NCBI RefSeq assembly: GCF_028550415.1
Contig: NZ_JAQQKX010000010.1
Location: forward strand, 1-64,000
DNA length: 64,000 nucleotides
Source: Asticcacaulis aquaticus
Lineage (GTDB): Bacteria; Pseudomonadota; Alphaproteobacteria; Caulobacterales; Caulobacteraceae
Direction: 5' to 3'
Part shown: one piece after another, positions 52,860 to 61,553 of the stretch
How positions within the stretch are numbered: the first letter of the stretch is position 1
Layout of the letters: every line of letters begins with the position of its first letter
Program-made: the position numbers and the translations under genes
Notes under the pieces: model-generated
Database searches by the model: none
What the model saw: only the letters and a program-made list of their open reading frames with translations
What the model was told of the DNA's origin: nothing

Positions 52860-53792
52860 GTGGCGGGTGCAATCAACGGTATCGTTCCCGTCATGCTGAC
52901 GCCGTTTACGGCGGATGACCGCATCGATTACGACGGCCTGAGCCGTCTGATCGAGTGGTATATCGCCAACGGTGCCGATGCCCTGTTCGCCGTCTGCCTG
53001 TCGAGCGAGATGTTTTTCCTGTCGCCGCAGGAGCGGCGCGAATTGGGCCGGTTCGTGGTCGAGGCCGTCCGGGGCCGGGTGCCCGTACTGGTCTCGGGTC
53101 ATGTCAGTGAGGATGAAGAGGCGCAAAAAGCCGATCTGCGTGCCGCCGCCGACAGCGGGGCGGATGCGGTGGTTCTCATCACGAACCGGATAGGCGAGGG
53201 GGCGTTTCTGTCGCAACTGGATCGTCTGGTTCAGGCGCTTCCGTCCGATATCGATCTCGGTCTGTACGAGTGCCCCAGACCGCAGCGACGTCTGTTGAGC
53301 GATGCCGAATTGCAGTATTGCCTCGATATGGACCGCTTTGTGATCCTGAAAGACGTGTCGTGCGATCTGTCGGTGGTCAAGCGGCGACTGGCCTTGGCCA
53401 AGGGCTCGCGGCTTGCCATCAGCAATGCCAATGCCGCCATCGCTTTCGACGCCATGAAAGCCGGGGCGCGGGGGTTTTGCGGCATCTTCGCCAATTTCGC
53501 GCCGGACCTGTACAAATGGCTGCTGACGCACGGCGAGCGCCATCCGCAGGTCGCGGCGCAGGTCGCGCCGACACTGGCGGTGGGGTCGTTGTGCGAGCTG
53601 TTCGGCTACCCGGCGCTGGCCAAACGCTATCATCAGCGTCTGGGCACCTTTGCCTCGACCCATACGCGCGCACTGGGGGAGGATTTCGACCTTTATGCGC
53701 GTTGCTGGGCGGTGGAGGACGTGCTTGATAATATCGAAGCGTCGATCGAAACGGCGCGGGCGGCGATTCAAAGCCTAAAAGTACCGGCTTAA
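52860..53792 (+). CDS. DapA-family aldolase/dehydratase, unassigned
   Basis: A 310-residue TIM-barrel protein of the dihydrodipicolinate synthase/N-acetylneuraminate lyase family. The Schiff-base lysine is K164 in VILKDVSCD and the proton-relay tyrosine Y136 lies in LGLYECPRP. The usual GTTGE loop is replaced by CLSSEMF (46-52), so it is not a true DapA and its ligand differs. In this CAZyme operon it may cleave or dehydrate a 2-keto-3-deoxy sugar acid, the kind of step missing after DgoD and KduI, but this is inference. It starts at GTG with GGGGAG upstream. Confidence 0.8.
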   Translation: MAGAINGIVPVMLTPFTADDRIDYDGLSRLIEWYIANGADALFAVCLSSEMFFLSPQERRELGRFVVEAVRGRVPVLVSGHVSEDEEAQKADLRAAADSGADAVVLITNRIGEGAFLSQLDRLVQALPSDIDLGLYECPRPQRRLLSDAELQYCLDMDRFVILKDVSCDLSVVKRRLALAKGSRLAISNANAAIAFDAMKAGARGFCGIFANFAPDLYKWLLTHGERHPQVAAQVAPTLAVGSLCELFGYPALAKRYHQRLGTFASTHTRALGEDFDLYARCWAVEDVLDNIEASIETARAAIQSLKVPA

Positions 53793-53828
53793 GGTACCTA
53801 AAAATCAGAGGCCAAAAGGCCCGTGTGA

Positions 53829-53928
53829 GCGCATTCCGAAAAGTGTGCAACGGTTTTCGGAAGCAAATGCGCGACAAAACAAAAAATTAGAGCACGGTTC
53901 CGATCCAATCGGATCGGGACGTGCTCTA
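53829..53928 (+). repeat. Bipartite palindromic intergenic element, copy 4
   Basis: Part A (53829-53872) has GCGCATT ... AATGCGC arms and the core CCGAAAAGTGTGCAACGGTT. Part B (53888-53928) is a hairpin with TAGAGCACG/CGTGCTCTA arms and a near-perfect inner stem GTTCCGATCC/GGATCGGGAC. The A-then-B order and spacing match the copy at 14644-14738. It ends just before the ribosome site of the GH78 gene, so it would lie in that gene's leader if read from upstream. Confidence 0.85.
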
Positions 53929-53943
53929 GACAGGAGACGAAAC

Positions 53944-56685
53944 ATGGCGAAGGGCATCAGCCGTCGTATGGCTATAGGTGCGGCCTCGGCGCTGGCCGGG
54001 GCGGCCAGTCTGCCGGCCGGCGTGTGGGCCGCTACACCGGTCACACCCGCCAATCTGCGTATCGAATGGCTGACCGCGCCGCTCGGTATCGACACGCGGC
54101 GTCCGCGGTTTCGCTGGGAGATTACGGCCCCCGAAGGCGCGCGCGACGTCATGCCGGGGATATCGCGCGTGATCGTCGCATCAAGCGAGGCGGCTCTGCG
54201 TCGTCGTCAGGGCGATGTGTGGGACAGCGGTCTGCAAAAGGGGCGTCTGGACACACAGCCGAAAACACCGCTGAAACTGGCCTCGCATACCCCCTATTAC
54301 TGGGCGGTGGTCACCGACGGGCAATGGAGCGAAACGGCGTCGTTCGTCACAGGCATTATCGACCCTTCGACGTGGCAGGGTAAATGGATCGCCGCCAAGG
54401 CCGACCCGGCGCCGGGGACGCATGTGCGCGGGCAGAACATGGTCCTGACGCCGCCGGAAGAAACCATATTGCCGATTTTCCGCACCGACTTCGACGCCGG
54501 AAAGGTCGTGCGCGCCGTGGTATCGGTGACCGGGCTCGGCCATTTCGAACTGACCGTCAACGGCAAGCCCGTGACCGACAGCCTGCTCAATCCCGGCTGG
54601 ACCGAATACGACCGGACGATCTACTACACGACCTACGACGTGACAAAGTTGCTGAACAATGGCGGCAACCGGCTGGGGGTGTGGCTCGGCAACGGCATGT
54701 ACAATGCCGAACGCGTCAAGGGTCGCAAGACCAAGTTCAGCCACAGCTACGGCAAGCCGAAATTCAGCCTGCACCTCAGCTTGTTTATGGCCGACGGGTC
54801 GGTGAAACAGGTCGTCAGCGACAAAAGCTGGCAGGTCAGCGAGGGGCCGATCCTGTTCTCGTCGATCTTCGGCGGCGAAGACGTCGATGCGCGGCGCGAA
54901 CGATCCGGCTGGGACACGGTAGCCGACACTGCGACCGATGGCTGGCGAGCAGCGCTGGAAGTGCCTGCGCCCAAGGGCAGGTTGCGCGCCCAGCCGATCC
55001 CGCCGGTGCGTCAGCACCAGCGCTTCGAGACGGTCACTATCACCGAGCCGAAACCCGGCGTCTTCATCTACGATCTGGGGCAGAACTTCGCCGGCCGGCC
55101 CGAACTGATCGTGCGCGGTCCGGCAGGGGCCAGCGTGAAACTGACCCCCTGCGAGGTCGTCGACGAGCAGGGCCTGGCACGGCAAAAGAGCTTCAATGCC
55201 GGGGGCGAAAAGGGGACGGTTGAGTATAATTACACGCTGGCCGGTCGCGGCGACGAACGCTTCGTGCCGCGCTTCAACTATCACGGCTTCCGTTTCCTTC
55301 AGGTTGAGGGCGCGGCACCGAAGGGCAGGGCAGGCATCGGTCAGGCCGAAGTCCTCTCGCTGTCGGGGCAGTTCTGCTACACCGACCTGCCGGAGGCGGG
55401 CCGCTTCGCGTGCAGCGATCCGCTGTTCGGGCGTATCCATCGCCTGATCGAACGCGCCGTGCTGAGCAATGCCTACAGCGTCCTGACCGACTGCCCGCAC
55501 CGCGAAAAGCTCGGCTGGCTGGAGCAGAACCATCTCAACGCTCTGACGGTCTTCTATAACCGCGACGCCGTGACGATGTATGAAAAACTGGTCCACGATA
55601 TCAACGATACGCAGAAGGCCGACGGCATGGTGCCGGGCATCGCGCCGGAATATATGCAGTTCCTCAAACCCGACGGCAGCGATCAGGACGCGCGCAATTC
55701 GCCGGAATGGGGCGGAGCGGTGGCGCTGGCGGCGTGGGCGGCCTACCGGCAATACGGTGATCCGCAATTGCTTGCCGACGGCTATCCGGCCATGCGCCGT
55801 TATGCCGACTATCTGGCTTCGCGCGCCGACGGCCATATCGTCGATTTCGGACTTGGCGACTGGTACGACGTGGCCCCCAATGGCAAGCTGGGGCCGTCGC
55901 AACTGACCAGCCGCGCCCTGAGCGGTACGGCGACCTATATTCAGGTGCTCGATACGCTGGGTAAGGTGGCGACGGTGCTCAAACGCCCGGCGGCGGAAAT
56001 CGCCGACGCCGGACGCCGCCACGCCACGGTGCGCGACGCCTTCAATGCCCGGTTCTACAAGGCCGATGTCGGCAGTTATGATCGCGACAGCCAGACGGCC
56101 AATGCCATGCCGCTGGCGCTTGGTATCGTGCCGAAGGGACAGGAACAACGCGTGCTGGCGGCGCTGGTCAAGGCCGTGCGCGACAGTCAGAACGGCGTGA
56201 CGGCCGGCGATGTCGGCTTCCACTATGTGGTGCGCGCCCTGATGATGTACGGGCGCGACGACGTGCTGTTCGACATGCTGTCGGTCACCGACCGGCCCAG
56301 CTATGGCTATCAGCTGGCCAAGGGGGCGACGGCCCTGACCGAGGCGTGGAACGCCGACTGGAACAAGTCGCTCAACCACTTCATGCTGGGGCACGGCGAA
56401 GGCTGGCTCTATGGCGGTATCGGCGGCATCCACGTCGATTTCGCCGATGCCGAGGGCCGCGTCATCACGGTCGCGCCGAAACCGGTCGGCAGCCTGACTT
56501 CTGCCGATGTCGCCCACACGACCGTCTTCGGCGAGGTGCGCAGCCGGTGGATACGCGAGGGTCAGCGTATCGAGATGGAGGTCGATATCCCGCCGGGGGC
56601 CAAGGCCCGCATCATCGTGCCGGGGGTGAAGGTCGCCCAGCTCATCGGGTCCGGCCATCATCGCTTTACAGGGGCCGTCGCATGA
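53944..56685 (+). CDS. GH78 alpha-L-rhamnosidase
   Basis: Removes alpha-linked L-rhamnose, as in rhamnogalacturonan I or its oligomers. It has 913 residues and a twin-arginine-like signal (SRRMAIGAASALAGAASLPA). N-terminal beta domains (about 35-480) carry TVNGKPVTDSLLNPGWTEYD and VWLGNGMYNAERVKG. The (alpha/alpha)6 barrel follows, with the catalytic-acid segment DCPHREKLGWLEQNHL and the C-terminal hallmark TEAWNADWNKSLNHFMLGHG. AGGAG lies 7 bases before the ATG at 53944. The stop overlaps the start of the transporter gene (ATGA), showing coupling of rhamnose release and uptake. Confidence 0.94.
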   Translation: MAKGISRRMAIGAASALAGAASLPAGVWAATPVTPANLRIEWLTAPLGIDTRRPRFRWEITAPEGARDVMPGISRVIVASSEAALRRRQGDVWDSGLQKGRLDTQPKTPLKLASHTPYYWAVVTDGQWSETASFVTGIIDPSTWQGKWIAAKADPAPGTHVRGQNMVLTPPEETILPIFRTDFDAGKVVRAVVSVTGLGHFELTVNGKPVTDSLLNPGWTEYDRTIYYTTYDVTKLLNNGGNRLGVWLGNGMYNAERVKGRKTKFSHSYGKPKFSLHLSLFMADGSVKQVVSDKSWQVSEGPILFSSIFGGEDVDARRERSGWDTVADTATDGWRAALEVPAPKGRLRAQPIPPVRQHQRFETVTITEPKPGVFIYDLGQNFAGRPELIVRGPAGASVKLTPCEVVDEQGLARQKSFNAGGEKGTVEYNYTLAGRGDERFVPRFNYHGFRFLQVEGAAPKGRAGIGQAEVLSLSGQFCYTDLPEAGRFACSDPLFGRIHRLIERAVLSNAYSVLTDCPHREKLGWLEQNHLNALTVFYNRDAVTMYEKLVHDINDTQKADGMVPGIAPEYMQFLKPDGSDQDARNSPEWGGAVALAAWAAYRQYGDPQLLADGYPAMRRYADYLASRADGHIVDFGLGDWYDVAPNGKLGPSQLTSRALSGTATYIQVLDTLGKVATVLKRPAAEIADAGRRHATVRDAFNARFYKADVGSYDRDSQTANAMPLALGIVPKGQEQRVLAALVKAVRDSQNGVTAGDVGFHYVVRALMMYGRDDVLFDMLSVTDRPSYGYQLAKGATALTEAWNADWNKSLNHFMLGHGEGWLYGGIGGIHVDFADAEGRVITVAPKPVGSLTSADVAHTTVFGEVRSRWIREGQRIEMEVDIPPGAKARIIVPGVKVAQLIGSGHHRFTGAVA

Positions 56686-57962
56686 GATCCTTGACCTCCG
56701 TTCAGCGTCTGTCGCTGGTGCTGCTGGTAATTACCGGTGCGCTCAACTATCTCGACCGCAGCGCCCTGTCGGTGACCAATGCCGCCATCCGCGAAGAGAT
56801 GGGCCTGTCGCTCGGCGAAATGGGGCTGCTGCTGTCGGCCTTTTCGTGGAGCTATGCGATCGCGCAATTGCCGGTCGGCGGCCTGATCGACCGCTATAGG
56901 CCGCGCCTGTTCCTGACGGTGGGGGTCGCCTTCTGGTCGATCGCGCAGGCCCTGTGCGGGCTGGTCACCAACTTTGCGACGTTTCTGGGTGCGCGCATCC
57001 TGCTTGGGGTCGGCGAGTCGCCGCAATATCCGACGGCTGCGCGGGTGGTCAGCGACTGGTTCCCGCCGGAAAAGCGCGGCTTCCCGACGGGCGTGTTCAA
57101 CTCCGCCTCGCCGCTGGGGACGGCGATTGCGCCGCCGCTACTCAGCGTGTTTCTGGTGCTGTGGGGCTGGCGCGCGGTGTTCGTCGTGCTGGGGGTCGCC
57201 GGGTTATTCGTCGCGGCCCTGTGGTGGGCGGCCTATCGCAATCCAAACGAGGTGAAGCTGTCGGAAGACGACCGCGCCACGATCACGCAGGCGGCGGTCG
57301 AAACCAAAACCGGCGGCGGGATCAAGGCGTGGGGCGCGCTGTTCAAACACGCGACGACCTGGGGGATGATCTTCGGCTTCTTCGGCTCGGTCTATCTCAA
57401 CTGGCTGTACCTGAGCTGGCTGCCCAACTACCTCCAGATGGAGCGCGGCATGGACACCATCCGGTCTGGCTTCGCCGCCTTCGTGCCGTTCTTTTTCGGC
57501 TTTATCGGGTGTCTGGTCGCGGGCGGTTTGTCCGACCGGCTGGTCAGGCTGACCGGGTCGACGGTCAAGGGGCGCAAATATCTGGCCATCGGAGCGATGT
57601 TCGGCATGGCGGCCTTCACCGTCCCCGCCGCGCTGGTTCAGAGCAACACCTTGGCGCTGGCCTGTATCTCCGCCGTCATCTTCCTCGCCAATGTCGCCAG
57701 CGTCGGCTCGTGGGCGCTGGTCTCCGCCGTCGCACCGCCACAACAGGTCGCCTCATTAGGTGGTTTGCAGAACTTCGGCGGCTTTATCGGCGGCGCGCTG
57801 GCCCCCATCGTCACCGGTTATATCGTGCAGGCCACCGGCAGCTTCGTACCTGCCCTTCTGGTGGGCGCGGCGGCGGCCAGCCTGTCGGCGCTGGTTTATC
57901 TCTTCGTGGTGCGCAAACCGATTGCGCCCGATCCTGATCTATCCGTGGAGTCGTTTACATGA
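56682..57962 (+). CDS. MFS transporter, anion:cation symporter (hexuronate/sugar acid) type
   Basis: A 12-segment inner-membrane carrier of 426 residues. NYLDRSALSVTNAAIREEMG in helix 1, GGLIDRYRPR after helix 2, ARILLGVGESPQYPTAARVV in helix 4 and VSDWFPPEKRGFPTGVFNSA are signatures of the ACS family, which includes ExuT-, GudP- and GarP-like sugar-acid importers. Galacturonate or an unsaturated uronic acid is a good guess for substrate in this context. It overlaps GH78 upstream and the sialidase-fold gene downstream by 4 bases each, so the three are tightly co-translated. Confidence 0.92.
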   Translation: MRSLTSVQRLSLVLLVITGALNYLDRSALSVTNAAIREEMGLSLGEMGLLLSAFSWSYAIAQLPVGGLIDRYRPRLFLTVGVAFWSIAQALCGLVTNFATFLGARILLGVGESPQYPTAARVVSDWFPPEKRGFPTGVFNSASPLGTAIAPPLLSVFLVLWGWRAVFVVLGVAGLFVAALWWAAYRNPNEVKLSEDDRATITQAAVETKTGGGIKAWGALFKHATTWGMIFGFFGSVYLNWLYLSWLPNYLQMERGMDTIRSGFAAFVPFFFGFIGCLVAGGLSDRLVRLTGSTVKGRKYLAIGAMFGMAAFTVPAALVQSNTLALACISAVIFLANVASVGSWALVSAVAPPQQVASLGGLQNFGGFIGGALAPIVTGYIVQATGSFVPALLVGAAAASLSALVYLFVVRKPIAPDPDLSVESFT

Positions 57963-59086
57963 GACGTCTGTTCCTGAAATCCGTCGCCGCCGGGGCGCTG
58001 GCCATGACGCTGCCTCTACCCCTGCGCGCGCAACAAACCGACGCCGAAAAGTTTGCACCCGAACCTGTCAAGCCCGGCGGGGCTATACTCAGCCGCGTCA
58101 ATACCTACGATACTGCCCCCTATATCGAGCCGCACGCCTCGACCATCGTCGAGACGCGGGCCAAAACCATCCTCGCGGCGTGGTTCGGCGGCACCAAGGA
58201 GCGCAATCCGGACGTCTGTATCTGGGTGGCGCGGCTGCAAAACGGCAAATGGTCGCCCAGTGTCGAGGTCGCCAATGGCGTTCAGGCCGATGGGACGCGT
58301 CTGCCGACGTGGAACCCGGTCCTGTTTCAGGACCCGACCGGCGACCTGCACCTGTTCTACAAGGTCGGCCCCAGCCCCAGCGCCTGGTGGGGGATGGTGA
58401 TCAGCTCCGCCGATGACGGCAAGACGTGGACCAAACCGCGCCGCCTGCCGGACGGTATATTGGGCCCGATCAAGAACAAGCCGGTGGTGCTGTCCGATGG
58501 CTCGTGGCTGTCGCCGTCGAGCACCGAAGGCGGCGAAGGCATGACCGGCGACACCAATGTGGGCTGGCGCTTTCACTTCGAACGTTCGACCGACAAGGGC
58601 AAGACGTGGACGAAGACGGCCAATGTGCCGTCAAAGGTCTCCATCGAAGCCATCCAGCCCAGCGTTCTGTTCCACAAGGACGGGCAGTTGCAGGCGATCG
58701 GTCGCACGCGGCAAGGCGTTATCGGCTCGACCTGGTCGAAGGACAACGGTCTGACCTGGAGCAGCATCACGGCCATCGATTTGCCGAACCCCAGTTCCGG
58801 CACCGATGCCGTGACGCTGAAAGACGGGCGGCAACTGGTGGTCTATAACCACTCCGGCCATCGCCCGGACGAGCCGGGCAAGGGCGACCGCTGGCCGCTC
58901 AATATCGCCCTCTCGGACGACGGTATCCACTGGCGCAACGTCCTGACGCTGGAAGACAAGCCGCTGGTGTCGGGTTATGCCTATCCGGCGGTGATCCAGA
59001 CCTCGGACGGGTTGCTGCATATCACCTATACAGTAGGTCGCCGCCGCATCCGCCACGTGGTCGTCGATCCGAAAAAGCTGGTCTAA
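57959..59086 (+). CDS. Secreted sialidase-fold (BNR) protein, substrate unknown
   Basis: A 375-residue six-bladed propeller-type protein with a signal peptide (RRLFLKSVAAGALAMTLPLP). Asp-box-like repeats are visible: SADDGKTWTKP, STDKGKTWTKT and SKDNGLTWSS, plus SDDGIHWRN. EPHASTIVETRAKTILAAWF and FGGTKERNPDVCIWVAR are typical of the exo-alpha-sialidase-like family found in plant-polysaccharide loci. True sialidase activity is unlikely because no sialic acid genes are nearby; a rhamnosidase or other exo-glycosidase role is more plausible. It is coupled to the transporter gene and convergent, with a 4-base overlap, with the second GH95. Confidence 0.82.
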   Translation: MRRLFLKSVAAGALAMTLPLPLRAQQTDAEKFAPEPVKPGGAILSRVNTYDTAPYIEPHASTIVETRAKTILAAWFGGTKERNPDVCIWVARLQNGKWSPSVEVANGVQADGTRLPTWNPVLFQDPTGDLHLFYKVGPSPSAWWGMVISSADDGKTWTKPRRLPDGILGPIKNKPVVLSDGSWLSPSSTEGGEGMTGDTNVGWRFHFERSTDKGKTWTKTANVPSKVSIEAIQPSVLFHKDGQLQAIGRTRQGVIGSTWSKDNGLTWSSITAIDLPNPSSGTDAVTLKDGRQLVVYNHSGHRPDEPGKGDRWPLNIALSDDGIHWRNVLTLEDKPLVSGYAYPAVIQTSDGLLHITYTVGRRRIRHVVVDPKKLV

Positions 59087-61419
59087 CTCCAACTTAGGAT
59101 CGTCGGCGCGTTCGGTGTCAGGGACACCGTGCGCGTCCGGTCACCGAAGGTGACGGTGCGTTGTCCGGCCCTTGTGGCGCGCAGGGTCAGGCGTTCGGGC
59201 TGGCCGTCTTTCCATATCAGGTCGGCTTCGACGTCGCCGCGCAGGCGGATGCCGGTCAGGCGACCGTCGGGCCACGCTTTGGGCAGGGCCGGGAGCAGGT
59301 GAACGGTTTCGGCCCGGCTCTGGATCAGCATTTCGATAATGCCACGGACGCCGCCGAAATTGCCGTCGATCTGAAACGGCGGATGGGCGTCGAACAGGTT
59401 CGGATAGGTCAGGTTCGGTGATAGCAGATTACGCAGGATCGTATGGGCGCGCTCGCCGTCACGTAACTGCGCCCACAGGTTCAGCCGCCAGCCGACGCCC
59501 CAGCCGGTGGCGTTGTCCCCGCGCAGATCGAGTGACTTTTTCGCGGCAACTGCCAGGTCCGGGGTCTCATCCATATTGATCTGCTGCGAGGGGAACAGAC
59601 CGTAGAGGTGCGAAACGTGCCGGTGGCGCAGGTCGTGCGCGGTGTCGTCCCAGTCTTCCTGCCACTCCTGAAGCAGGCCCGTCTTGCCGATCTTGTCCGG
59701 GGGCAGGCGGCTTCGTGTAGTTTTTAACTGCGCGGCAAAAGCCTTGTCGGTCTTCAGGATCGTGGCGGCGGCTATGGTATGGTCGAAGAGGTCGCGCAGG
59801 ATCTGCATGTCCATGGCCGGACCGGCGCACAGGGTCGAGCCGCGCCCGTGGTCGTTTTCCGGCGAGTTGGACGGATTGGTGACCAGCATCCCCGTCTTCG
59901 GATCGGTTTGCAGGGTTTCGACGAAAAACTGTGCCGCGCCCTTCATAAGGGGATAGATGCGACGCAGGAAGGCCATGTCGCGCCGGTAGTCGTAATGGTC
60001 CCACAACTGCACGCACAACCACGCGCCGCCGGTCGGCCAAAGTCCCGTACGCATGAAGTCGATTGGTCCCGACGCTCGCCACAGGTCGGTATTGTGGTGC
60101 GTTACCCAGCCGCTGGCGCCATAAAGGTCGCGGGCGGTGCGTGCCCCGGTCACCGACAGTTCCTCGACCATCCGCACCAGTGGCTCAAGACATTCGGACA
60201 GATTGGCCGGATCGGCGGGCCAGTAGTTCATCTCGGCATTGATGTTGAGCGTATATTTACTGCCCCAGGGCGGTCGGTTCAGCTCGTTCCAGATACCTTG
60301 CAGATTGGCCGGTTGCGACGTGCCACGCGACGACGAGATCAGCAGGTAACGCCCAAACTGGAAATAGAGCACGGCCAGCATCGGGTCTTTCAGGCCGACG
60401 GCGTTTTCGACGCGGCTGGCGGTGGTGCGGTTGCCGCCGCGCCCTTCGGGTAGCTCAAGTGCCACGCGCGCGAACAGGCTGCGATAGTCCGTGATATGGG
60501 CGGATTTCAGCGTCTCGAACGACGTCGCACGGACAGCGGCGATGTGGCTGCGGGTCAGGGCGTCGGGATCGCCCGATACATTGGCTGGGGATAGATAGCT
60601 GGTAGCTATCGCCGTATAAACGGTGATGTAGGTCGCGCCGCGCACGCGCAGGGTCGGGCCGTAGGCTTCGATCCTACCGTCGGTGACGACGCGGGTCCGA
60701 ATCTGAAATTTCAGCCGTCCGGGATTGTCGAAATCGCTGTTGTTGACACCGGTCAGGGTCAGTTCGTCACCGGATGTTGTGACCTCGCCGCGCTGACCGC
60801 TCGACAGGCCGATGTCGGCATCGAGCGGCCCACCCGTGGCGGTCAGCGACACCGCAATGACATTGGCCGGGAAACTGGAGATGACCTCACGCACATAACC
60901 GATGCCCTCCGACGTGAAGCTTGTGCGGCAGACGGCGGTATTGAGGTCCAGTTCGCGCTTATAACCGCTCACGGAGGTTTCGTTGACGCGCGGCAGGTCG
61001 ATCAGCAGGTCACCGGCGTTCTGATAGGACATCATGCGCATCGGCACGGCACGGATATCGGCGTCGGCCAGCTTTTCAGCCTCGGCATATTGACCCGAAA
61101 AGATCAGTTCGCGCACTCTCAAGATGGCCGCGCGACCCTTCGGATTGACGTTGTGATAGGGTCCGCCCGACCACAGGGTGTCTTCGTTCAGTTGCAGCCG
61201 CTCGCGCTTGATGCCGCCGAAGACCATGGCGCCCAGCCGCCCGTTACCGACCGGAAGCGCTTCGGTCCATACGGCGGCGGGCTTGTCGTACCACAGGCTC
61301 AGACGGGGGTCGTGCGGGGGTTCGGCTTGCGTTTCGGCGGCCTTCAGGGTGGGCGCTACGGTCCCGACAGCGACCGATGCCAGTACGGCGCGGCGCGACG
61401 GTTTTACCGGATCGATCAT
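59083..61419 (-). CDS. Second GH95 alpha-L-fucosidase / alpha-L-galactosidase
   Basis: A 778-residue paralogue of the GH95 at 29.7-32 kb with the same signatures: AVWTEALPVGNGRLGAMVFG, LNINAEMNYWPADP (catalytic Asn pair), QEWQEDWDDTAHDLRHRHVS and FQIDGNFGGVRGIIEML. The change from NINTEMNYW to NINAEMNYW beside the catalytic Asn may alter fucose versus L-galactose preference. It has a twin-arginine-like signal (PSRRAVLASVAVGTVAPTLK). ATG 61419 has GAGGGGG upstream; earlier in-frame codons lack a signal peptide. It is transcribed alone, divergent from the GH2 gene at 61554. Confidence 0.93.
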   Translation of the reverse strand: MIDPVKPSRRAVLASVAVGTVAPTLKAAETQAEPPHDPRLSLWYDKPAAVWTEALPVGNGRLGAMVFGGIKRERLQLNEDTLWSGGPYHNVNPKGRAAILRVRELIFSGQYAEAEKLADADIRAVPMRMMSYQNAGDLLIDLPRVNETSVSGYKRELDLNTAVCRTSFTSEGIGYVREVISSFPANVIAVSLTATGGPLDADIGLSSGQRGEVTTSGDELTLTGVNNSDFDNPGRLKFQIRTRVVTDGRIEAYGPTLRVRGATYITVYTAIATSYLSPANVSGDPDALTRSHIAAVRATSFETLKSAHITDYRSLFARVALELPEGRGGNRTTASRVENAVGLKDPMLAVLYFQFGRYLLISSSRGTSQPANLQGIWNELNRPPWGSKYTLNINAEMNYWPADPANLSECLEPLVRMVEELSVTGARTARDLYGASGWVTHHNTDLWRASGPIDFMRTGLWPTGGAWLCVQLWDHYDYRRDMAFLRRIYPLMKGAAQFFVETLQTDPKTGMLVTNPSNSPENDHGRGSTLCAGPAMDMQILRDLFDHTIAAATILKTDKAFAAQLKTTRSRLPPDKIGKTGLLQEWQEDWDDTAHDLRHRHVSHLYGLFPSQQINMDETPDLAVAAKKSLDLRGDNATGWGVGWRLNLWAQLRDGERAHTILRNLLSPNLTYPNLFDAHPPFQIDGNFGGVRGIIEMLIQSRAETVHLLPALPKAWPDGRLTGIRLRGDVEADLIWKDGQPERLTLRATRAGQRTVTFGDRTRTVSLTPNAPTILSWS

Positions 61420-61553
61420 GGAATGCCCCCTCTTGTTTTCATCGACCCTAACCGAGCGACGTTTAGCTGTATAGATATAATACATATTATATTGACGATG
61501 TAGCGGCTTGGCCGTACCAAGACCCAAACACCCTCTTAAGGCGGTGAGGAAAC

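Noticed and set aside
54181-56661. An 826-codon minus-strand open frame
   Set aside because: It mirrors the GH78 gene and contains no recognisable domain.
60594-60610. GATAGCT-GGT-AGCTATC palindrome similar to the partition half-sites
   Set aside because: It lies inside the coding sequence of the second GH95, with half-sites in the opposite order to the 13-bp palindrome, so chance is likely.
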